DNA of 11,677 bases. Source: Treponema sp. (GTDB taxonomy: Bacteria; Spirochaetota; Spirochaetia; Treponematales; Breznakiellaceae). Below the pieces are notes generated by a model that worked only from the letters and a program-made list of their open reading frames with translations, had not been told where the DNA came from and did not search any database. Position 1 is the first letter of the stretch; every line of letters begins with the position of its first letter. The DNA lies in the NCBI GenBank assembly GCA_031266095.1, contig JAISBR010000066.1:1-11677 (forward strand), read 5' to 3'. Shown in pieces: positions 6,283-11,677 of this stretch. A program made the position numbers and the translations under genes.

Positions 6283-7899
6283 TTATTTTGCTGTAAGGAC
6301 CGAGGTCCCGCCGCTCTCCTGTTCCGAGGCGGATTTACCAATTATCCCGTTTATCTCCTGATAGAAGGGAGATAACTTGTCAAAAATTTTTGAGAAAATC
6401 TTTTCATGCAGCATTTCATATATTGCATGATCTTCCCGGATGGGGGAAAATTCATCCTTGATGTGAACCATCTCCCTGACACCTTCTTCGTAAGAGGGAA
6501 AAATCCCCAGGGACACAAAGGCCGTCATAGCCGAACCGATGCCGGTTACCTCGTGAGTCTGGGTACGATAGACCGGGACGCCAAACATGGAAGCGGTGAT
6601 CCGGCAGACCTCGTCGCTCTGACTGCCTCCCCCGGCCACGTACAACTCCCTGACCTTGAGCTTACCCCGCTTCTCCATACCCCGCAGTCCTTCCATTAAG
6701 GCGAAGTTGATTCCCTCGATGATGGCCCGGTACACATGTATCCGGGTGTGAACATCCGAAAAACCGATGATGGAGCCCTTGGCAAAGGGCATGGACAAGC
6801 CGGGGGTAAAATAAGGCTGCATGATGAGGCCGTTGCAGCCGGGTCTGATTTCCTTGAGTCGTTCGTCCAGAAGCCGTTCAGCGCTGGTTCCCAGCCGCCG
6901 GGCTTCGGCCATTTCCTTGGCGGCGAATTCCCGCTTGTACCATGAGAGGAGCCAATAGCCCCGGTAGATTTCAATTTCCGGGTTATAATACCCCGGCACT
7001 ATCCCCGGATAGGCCGGCATGAAGGGCTGGGGTTCCAGGTAGCGTTGCAGCGAAAGCTGGACCGTGGCGGTGGTACCGAAACTCAGCGCCGCCTTATCCT
7101 CCGACAGGCAGGAAAGCCCCAGGGTCTCACAGCCTTTGTCGCTCCCGGCGGCGATCAGGGGAAGCCCCTCTTTGATGCCGGTCTCCCGGGCGGTTTCGGC
7201 ACTGATGTTCCCCAGGACTTCGCCGGGGACCGCTAAATCAAAGAGTTGATCGTTCCGCAGCTTTTCCCAAATGATCCACCTGATATCCTTCGGCTTCATC
7301 CATGTCCGAAGGCGGCAATCGTAGGGGATATGCCCGATTACGCTGGCGGAGGAATCCCGCAGATTGCCGCAGAGCCGGTAGTTGAGCCAGGTGGAGATGA
7401 AGACAAATTTGGCGGTCCTGTCCCAGATATCCGGTTCATTCATAGCGATCCAGTTGCAATGACTGATCCGCCGCTGGAGTTCCACCCCTTCCTTCATTCC
7501 CGCGGCCCGCGCAATAAGCCCCGGCAGGGTGGGTAGGGGGTCGAAGGGCTGGGCCTTGCGGTCATCGAGCCAGAGGATGACATCCCGCAGGGGCTTATAC
7601 TCTTTATCAAGGCAAAGGCAGGTATCCCGAATGGTCGAACAGGTTATAGCGGTGATGTCACCCCAGAGATTCCCCGCCTTTTCTTTGAGGGCCCGGCTGG
7701 TTTCGCAGAGGCTTTCCCAATAAAATTCCGGCCGCTGCTCCGCCCAACCCGGTTGTTTTGAATAATAGGGTTCCGTGTAAATTTTCTGGGCCTTGTGCAG
7801 AATGTCCCCCTGAGGGTTCACCAGTAAAGCCCGCGCGCTCTGGGTCCCCATGTCAAAGGTCAATACCAGGGGTTCTCTCAATGTATCCGCATTATTCAC
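6283..7899 (-). CDS. FGGY-family carbohydrate/polyol kinase
   Basis: This 538-residue ATP-dependent kinase of the xylulokinase/glycerol kinase family phosphorylates a sugar or polyol in the cytoplasm. The N-terminal phosphate-binding loop FDMGTQSAR is at 15-23. WLDDRKAQP (110-118) is the family substrate-domain motif. AAGSDKGCETLG (250-261) carries the likely catalytic Asp254, and SFGTTATV (273-280) is the adenosine-domain start. LYVAGGGSQSDEVCRI is the C-terminal FGGY signature region. The GTG start is preferred over the ATG at 7923 because AGGAGG lies 6 nt before it. It overlaps the end of the DUF1667 gene by 8 nt. The preceding glycerol-oxidation-like genes suggest glycerol or a related polyol or ketose as substrate, but the sequence is closer in style to xylulokinase-type FGGY kinases than to GlpK, so the substrate stays open. 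Confidence 0.9.
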   Translation of the reverse strand: MNNADTLREPLVLTFDMGTQSARALLVNPQGDILHKAQKIYTEPYYSKQPGWAEQRPEFYWESLCETSRALKEKAGNLWGDITAITCSTIRDTCLCLDKEYKPLRDVILWLDDRKAQPFDPLPTLPGLIARAAGMKEGVELQRRISHCNWIAMNEPDIWDRTAKFVFISTWLNYRLCGNLRDSSASVIGHIPYDCRLRTWMKPKDIRWIIWEKLRNDQLFDLAVPGEVLGNISAETARETGIKEGLPLIAAGSDKGCETLGLSCLSEDKAALSFGTTATVQLSLQRYLEPQPFMPAYPGIVPGYYNPEIEIYRGYWLLSWYKREFAAKEMAEARRLGTSAERLLDERLKEIRPGCNGLIMQPYFTPGLSMPFAKGSIIGFSDVHTRIHVYRAIIEGINFALMEGLRGMEKRGKLKVRELYVAGGGSQSDEVCRITASMFGVPVYRTQTHEVTGIGSAMTAFVSLGIFPSYEEGVREMVHIKDEFSPIREDHAIYEMLHEKIFSKIFDKLSPFYQEINGIIGKSASEQESGGTSVLTAK

Positions 7900-8260
7900 A
7901 GTCCGCCTCCTCAGCCAGGACATCGCTGGTGGCGATCACTCTGCGCCCCAGCCCCGGCAGTTCCGCCGCTACCTCGCCAATCCTCAGAGCTTTCCCTATG
8001 GTGATGGTATTGAGGAAGGCTATGGCCTCACCTATCTTGCCTTTGGGGATTTCCCCATCGGTACGGACCGGCAGGACCGGAATATCCGGAAAAATGGTTC
8101 TTACGGTGGTGGTCAGGGTCCGGGTGGGGTTGCTGATCTCCGTCCGGGCAAAATTGACGCCCCGGCTGCACTGGTTTCCGGTTACCTCTATATTTCCATC
8201 TATTTCCTCGACACACAAATGACAGCTGTTGGGGCATACAATACACAGTAACTCTCTCAT
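7892..8260 (-). CDS. DUF1667 family Cys-rich protein
   Basis: This is a small 122-residue protein. The N-terminus carries Cys6-x2-Cys9-x3-Cys13-x2-Cys16 and then NQCSRG with Cys31, followed by a segment with NPTRTLTTTVR. This is the DUF1667 pattern, a family regularly found next to GlpA-like dehydrogenases and glycerol kinases in anaerobes. The Cys cluster suggests binding of a metal or an Fe-S centre, so it may be an electron-transfer subunit working with the two flavoproteins encoded just upstream; that role is inferred from context. It starts 7 nt after the second FAD oxidoreductase and overlaps the kinase start, so its translation is probably coupled to both. The ATG has GAGGGTGG upstream. 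Confidence 0.88.
   Translation of the reverse strand: MRELLCIVCPNSCHLCVEEIDGNIEVTGNQCSRGVNFARTEISNPTRTLTTTVRTIFPDIPVLPVRTDGEIPKGKIGEAIAFLNTITIGKALRIGEVAAELPGLGRRVIATSDVLAEEADCE
7906..7911 (-). promoter_or_regulatory. Ribosome binding site AGGAGG deciding the kinase start
   Basis: AGGAGG on the minus strand is spaced 6 nt from the GTG at 7899. It lies inside the last codons of the DUF1667 gene. The upstream in-frame ATG at 7923 has no comparable site, so GTG is the better start for the FGGY kinase. Confidence 0.7.
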
Positions 8261-8267
8261 GCCACCC

Positions 8268-9527
8268 TCACTCCATGATAAAGCGGATATGATCTCCCAT
8301 CCGCAGTCCCGCGTCTTTCAGGTGCAGGGTAATTCTTTCCATCTCCGGCGGCCGGAGATGGTTATACTTCTTATTAAAAACTTCTTTGCCGTTGATGCCA
8401 ACCCGGACCAGGGTTTTTTCCCGGTCATTTCGGGAGCGGAAGAAGACCGTGGTCTCCTCCTCAAGGTGATCAAGGTCCAGCCGTTGGGGGATCATAGAGA
8501 GGAAAGCCTCATCGGGGCTAAAGTCGGCGAAACTGCGCTCCCCGCCGTTCGCCGCGTAGAGGGCTGCGCTTTGCCCCGCGGTTTTGCCGCTTTCGGAAAC
8601 ATAGTCCACAAGGTCGTTGACCTGCAGGGCATTACCGCAGCTAAAGATACCTTCCACCTGGGTTTGGCAATGCTGATCACAGACCGGCCCTCTGGTCATC
8701 TTATGAAGCGGCACACCGAGGCTTTCGGCAAGTTCATTTTCGGGGATAAGCCCCACCGAGAGGATAAGGCCGTCGCAGGCTATCCGTTCCTCTGTACCCG
8801 GAATGGGCCGCATAGCCCCGTCTACCGCCACGATCTCCACCGCCTCAAGCCGCTCTGAACCAAAGACCCTGCTTACGCTACGGCCGGTATGGAGGGGTAT
8901 GCCGAAATCGTCAAGGCATTGGACAATGTTCCGGGAAAGCCCTGAAGGAGTGGGTTTGGCCTCGTAGACACCGATGACCTCCACTCCCTCCAGGTAGAGC
9001 CGCCGGGCCATGATGAGGCCGATATCCCCGGAACCCAGGATCACGCAGCGCCGGGCGGGAATCCGGCCCAGTATGTTGGTGTAGTACTGGGCGGTCCCGG
9101 CGCTCAGGATCCCCGCCGGCCGGGAACCGTGGATAGCCACCTGCCGGGCGGTCCGTTCCCGGCAGCCCGTGGAGAGGATGAGGGTCTTGGCCCGTACGGT
9201 GTTGACGCCCTCAGCGTTCACCAGGCTAAGGATGAAGCCGCCCTTGTCTCTCTCGGCCCTGGTTACGAAACTGCTGAGCCGGGTCTCGACCCTGGTTTTC
9301 CGCAACTCATCAATGTAACGCTGGGCGTACTCGGGACCGCTTAACTTTTCGCCGAACCGGATAAGCCCAAAACCGTCGTGGATACACTGTTTGAGGATAC
9401 CCCCAAGCCGGGCTTCCCGTTCCACCAAAAGCACCTTCGCTCCGGCCCGGTCCGCCGCAGCCGCCGCAGCCAGCCCCGCGGGCCCCCCGCCAATGACCGC
9501 CACATCACAGAAGATGCCGCCGCTCAT
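8268..9527 (-). CDS. FAD-dependent pyridine-nucleotide-type oxidoreductase, GlpA partner
   Basis: This 419-residue flavoprotein has two dinucleotide-binding motifs: VIGGGPAG at 11-18 (FAD) and ILGSGDIG at 163-170 (NAD(P)H). LSTGCRERT (118-126) and VEGIFSCGNALQVNDLVD are typical of this family, which also includes the HcnB/sarcosine-oxidase-alpha-like small oxidoreductases. LGGILKQCIHDGFG near residues 41-54 is the characteristic segment seen in homologues encoded beside GlpA-like proteins and DUF1667. It probably moves electrons between the GlpA-like dehydrogenase and NAD(P) or another acceptor. The ATG overlaps the TGA of the preceding gene (ATGA) and has GGAGGAAAGGA upstream. The family is secure; the exact electron partners are inferred. 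Confidence 0.9.
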   Translation of the reverse strand: MSGGIFCDVAVIGGGPAGLAAAAAADRAGAKVLLVEREARLGGILKQCIHDGFGLIRFGEKLSGPEYAQRYIDELRKTRVETRLSSFVTRAERDKGGFILSLVNAEGVNTVRAKTLILSTGCRERTARQVAIHGSRPAGILSAGTAQYYTNILGRIPARRCVILGSGDIGLIMARRLYLEGVEVIGVYEAKPTPSGLSRNIVQCLDDFGIPLHTGRSVSRVFGSERLEAVEIVAVDGAMRPIPGTEERIACDGLILSVGLIPENELAESLGVPLHKMTRGPVCDQHCQTQVEGIFSCGNALQVNDLVDYVSESGKTAGQSAALYAANGGERSFADFSPDEAFLSMIPQRLDLDHLEEETTVFFRSRNDREKTLVRVGINGKEVFNKKYNHLRPPEMERITLHLKDAGLRMGDHIRFIME

Positions 9528-11278
9528 TCCTTTCCTCCCGCTTTTCTCTCTTTGTTGGGGCCGCAGAGGATGTAACTGCCGGGACCTTTTTTGGTTACTT
9601 GTTCCAGGGGGATGCCTTTTTCATCGGCGATGAGCCGCAGAATCAGCGGACCGCAAAAGGCGCCCTGACAGCGGCCCCCGCCGGGGCGGACCCGCCGCTT
9701 GACCCCGTCCAGGGTATCGCAGGGCACGGGCCGCCGGAGGCTGTCCAGGATTTCCCCCTTGCTTACCTCCTCACAGCGGCAGAGGATGATTCCGTAATCG
9801 GGATTCTGCGCGATCAGGGCCTGCCGGGCCTCATCGTTCATAGACGCGCTATGGGGGATGGGGCTGCGTATGGGGTTGAATTGTGCATTGAGTTCCGGCC
9901 GGTCCCTGCCGGCGCTTGTATCGCTCAGAAGTTCCACGACAAATTGCGCCACCTTCATTCCAATGGCGGGAGCCGAGGTCAGTCCCGGAGACTGGATTCC
10001 CGCGGCGTGGACCATGTTGGCCGTTTTCCGGCCTTTGCATACCACAAAGTCTTCTTCGTAAGTGGCGGCCCGTATTCCGGTAAAGTAGGCGATAATCTGT
10101 CCTTGGTTCAGGAGCGGGCTGGTGTTCTCAAACTTTTTAAAAACCGCTTCTATAGAAGACTGGTCGGTGGCGAAATTTTCCCGTTCCCAGGTTTCCACCG
10201 CGTCGGGACCGATAAGGACATTCCCGTAGACAGTACGGACTATCCCCCCTCCCTTGGTATGGGATTTCATTGATGAGGTCCCTATCTTACTGATGATGGT
10301 CCGGGCCACTTCGCCTGAGTATTTCTTATCCAGAATTGAGTTGGTACCCCGCCGGGGATGAATAGAATAGAACTGATCGCCCGCCATAGCGGCAACGGTA
10401 TCCGCGAAGACCCCGGCGGCGTTTACCACTACCGCCGGATATATTCTGCCCCGGTTGGTCTGTACCCCGGTAATACGGTTCCCTTCAAGCGTCATATCCA
10501 GGGCTGTGGTATCAAGGCTGATCTTCGCCCCGTTTTGGACCGCGTTTTCCCCGTAGGCAATGGTCAGGTTGAAAGGACATACCACCCCGGCGGAGGGAAA
10601 GAACAGGGCGGCGGAGAGCGCGTCATGCAGACCCGGTTCCAGGTGGTGGAGTTTTTTTTTGCTAATAACACGAGCGCCGGGAATCCTCATCCATTTCCAG
10701 TACAGAAGACTGAGGTACAGCAGCGGTTTGATCCATTTGTTACTGAAACAGAGATACTGACCGGTACGTTCAAATGGAACCCCCAACTCCCGGGTAATTT
10801 GATCGTAGAGTCTGTTGCCCCGCAGATTGTAGTAATATTTTTGGGTCCCCTTTCGCAGATCCAGTCCCGGATGGACCATACCGTCATTGCGGCTTGAGGC
10901 GTGCATGGCAAGATCGTGTTCTTTTTCGATGAGGAGTATATCCAGCTTGTACCGGGAAAGTTCCCTGGCAATAGCGCAGCCGGTAACGCCCCCGCCGATA
11001 ACAAGCACATCCGGCCGCCGTCCCTCCAGGGTCGTATCCCGCAGGTCCGGAACCGTCATAGGTTTGAGGTTGGCGCCGGTACACTGAATCCGGTTCACCA
11101 GGCCGCTATATCGTCGTCTATGGATCCCTTTGGGCGCCGCCAGCAGCCCGGCTCGTACCAGATCGTCCCACTGCTCCAGCTTTCCCTCAAGCACCAGATG
11201 TTTATCTTCCTCGATCGCCCGGACTCTGTTATTGAAGACGCTCCTCAGTTTTTTATTTACCCGCTCCAGATACGCCAT
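9524..11278 (-). CDS. GlpA-like FAD-dependent oxidoreductase with C-terminal [2Fe-2S] BFD-like domain
   Basis: This 584-residue protein begins with an N-terminal extension of about 88 residues. A DAO-type FAD domain follows, starting VIGGGVTG (93-100), with HASSRNDGMVHPG as the segment seen in glycerol-3-phosphate dehydrogenases. The C-terminal BFD-like domain has Cys500-x-Cys502 (LCRCEEV) and Cys537-x4-Cys542 (GRCQGAFC), the ligand pattern for a [2Fe-2S] cluster. This is the architecture of anaerobic GlpA, which oxidises sn-glycerol 3-phosphate to DHAP. The extension (EEDKHLVLEGKLEQWDDLVR) looks like a BON-type beta-alpha segment and makes the protein longer than E. coli GlpA (about 540). 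It is the first gene of the operon, 24 nt downstream of the -10 element. The ribosome site is weak (AGAAG). The neighbouring kinase supports a phosphorylated polyol substrate, but whether it is G3P is not shown. Confidence 0.9.
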   Translation of the reverse strand: MAYLERVNKKLRSVFNNRVRAIEEDKHLVLEGKLEQWDDLVRAGLLAAPKGIHRRRYSGLVNRIQCTGANLKPMTVPDLRDTTLEGRRPDVLVIGGGVTGCAIARELSRYKLDILLIEKEHDLAMHASSRNDGMVHPGLDLRKGTQKYYYNLRGNRLYDQITRELGVPFERTGQYLCFSNKWIKPLLYLSLLYWKWMRIPGARVISKKKLHHLEPGLHDALSAALFFPSAGVVCPFNLTIAYGENAVQNGAKISLDTTALDMTLEGNRITGVQTNRGRIYPAVVVNAAGVFADTVAAMAGDQFYSIHPRRGTNSILDKKYSGEVARTIISKIGTSSMKSHTKGGGIVRTVYGNVLIGPDAVETWERENFATDQSSIEAVFKKFENTSPLLNQGQIIAYFTGIRAATYEEDFVVCKGRKTANMVHAAGIQSPGLTSAPAIGMKVAQFVVELLSDTSAGRDRPELNAQFNPIRSPIPHSASMNDEARQALIAQNPDYGIILCRCEEVSKGEILDSLRRPVPCDTLDGVKRRVRPGGGRCQGAFCGPLILRLIADEKGIPLEQVTKKGPGSYILCGPNKERKAGGKE

Positions 11279-11301
11279 GCATTTTTACTTCTATATATTA
11301 C

Positions 11302-11330
11302 AATATACTCCACCCCGTCGGCAGTGTCAA
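11302..11330 (-). promoter_or_regulatory. Near-consensus sigma-70 promoter of the five-gene operon
   Basis: On the minus strand TTGACA (11330-11325, perfect) and TATATT (11307-11302, five of six) are separated by exactly 17 bp. Transcription should start near 11295, leaving a leader of only about 17 nt before the GlpA-like ATG. No long leader or attenuator can fit. No clear operator palindrome was seen overlapping it. Confidence 0.75.
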
Positions 11331-11451
11331 ATTGCCTCTCTTTTCATCATCATAAACCGTAATACCTCATCTTCCCGTTCCAGAAGCCGTTCAAGCAGAT
11401 TCCGGCTTTTTCCTCATCTTCCACGATAAGGATTGTTTCCTGCTTTGCCAT
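11327..11451 (-). pseudogene. Possible frameshifted stub of a response-regulator receiver domain
   Basis: From the ATG at 11451 the frame reads MAKQETILIVEDEEKAG, the classic start of a CheY-like receiver (hydrophobic strand followed by acidic residues). It then becomes unlike a receiver and stops at 11350. In another frame the text continues as a plausible LLERLLEREDEVLRF and stops at 11327. Together they give roughly 40 residues, far short of the usual 120 or so. I read this as the remains of a response regulator with a frameshift and large deletion. A chance resemblance cannot be excluded, because the piece is short. It overlaps the end of the metal ATPase gene, and its last codon overlaps the -35 box of the next operon. 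Confidence 0.4.
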
Positions 11452-11677
11452 TAACCTTTGCCGTTTTCATTACCCGCATGGCGTTAAGAACCGCGATAAG
11501 GGCCACACCCACATCGCCGAATACCGCCTCCCACATGGTAGCCATGCCCAACGCGCCCATAACCAGGATAACGCCCTTGACGGACAGGGCAAAGATGATG
11601 TTCTGCCAGACGATGTTCCGGGTTTTCCGGGCAATGCGGATTACGTTGGCGATTTTCGAGGGTTCGTCGGTCATCAG
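11414..11677 (-). CDS. Heavy-metal P1B-type ATPase, C-terminal part only
   Basis: The visible 87 residues begin in the middle of the protein, LMTDEPSKIANVIRIARKTR, which is the end of the P domain in CadA/ZntA/CopA-type pumps. They continue into the last two membrane helices (NIIFALSVKGVILVMGALG and VGVALIAVLNAMRVMK). NAMR(V/L) close to the end is typical of Zn/Cd/Pb-type P1B ATPases, which export metal ions across the inner membrane using ATP. The CPx metal-site helix and the DKTG phosphorylation site lie outside the window, so the metal cannot be named. A short tail (TAKVNGKAGNNPYRGR) follows the last helix and is encoded over the receiver-like stub, suggesting that the original stop was lost or shifted. 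Confidence 0.87.
   Translation of the reverse strand: MMTDEPSKIANVIRIARKTRNIVWQNIIFALSVKGVILVMGALGMATMWEAVFGDVGVALIAVLNAMRVMKTAKVNGKAGNNPYRGR

Noticed and set aside
6273..6341. N-terminal extension of the FAD-linked oxidase frame to 6341
   Set aside because: It would overlap the kinase gene by 59 nt. The ATG at 6272 has a proper ribosome site and begins where the conserved sequence plausibly starts.

Overview
The window looks like a piece of a moderately GC-rich anaerobic bacterial chromosome. It carries a polyol-type PTS, GlpA-like FAD oxidoreductases and an alkyl-DHAP-synthase-like enzyme. Together with stem-loop repeats built on TGTTCCAAAA, this suggests a spirochaete of the Treponema group, possibly gut-associated. 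That assignment is inference from gene content and not from any marker gene. All recognisable genes lie on the minus strand, so transcription runs from high to low coordinates.

Right edge (about 11327-11677): the last part of a heavy-metal P1B-type ATPase enters from outside the window. Its C-terminal codons overlap the start of a frameshifted stub that resembles a response-regulator receiver domain. A near-consensus sigma-70 promoter (TTGACA, 17 bp, TATATT) lies directly after it.

Region 11278-4530 is a tight five-gene operon. In order it encodes a GlpA-like FAD/[2Fe-2S] oxidoreductase, a second FAD oxidoreductase, a small Cys-rich DUF1667 protein, an FGGY-family sugar/polyol kinase and an FAD-linked oxidase related to alkyl-dihydroxyacetonephosphate synthase. 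Genes overlap by 4-8 nt or are separated by 7-10 nt. The first four resemble the glycerol/glycerol-3-phosphate oxidation modules of anaerobes. The fifth gene is the unusual member and hints at either oxidation of another phosphorylated polyol or hydroxy acid, or an ether-lipid link.

Region 3978-4529 holds no convincing gene. It carries three consecutive stem-loop repeats (4341-4491), the last of which probably ends the five-gene operon, and a weak promoter candidate for the next unit.

Region 3977-1 is a second unit. It encodes a UROD-superfamily protein with a zinc-methyltransferase-type HxC...C motif, then a galactitol-type PTS: IIB, IIC, IIA and a second IIB whose phosphorylatable Cys is out of position. 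It ends with a VOC/glyoxalase-fold protein that runs off the left edge. Three tandem TGATACAT motifs separate the second IIB from the VOC gene. No regulator, sugar-phosphate dehydrogenase or aldolase is visible, so the PTS substrate cannot be named. I see no tRNA, rRNA, CRISPR array or intact insertion sequence.
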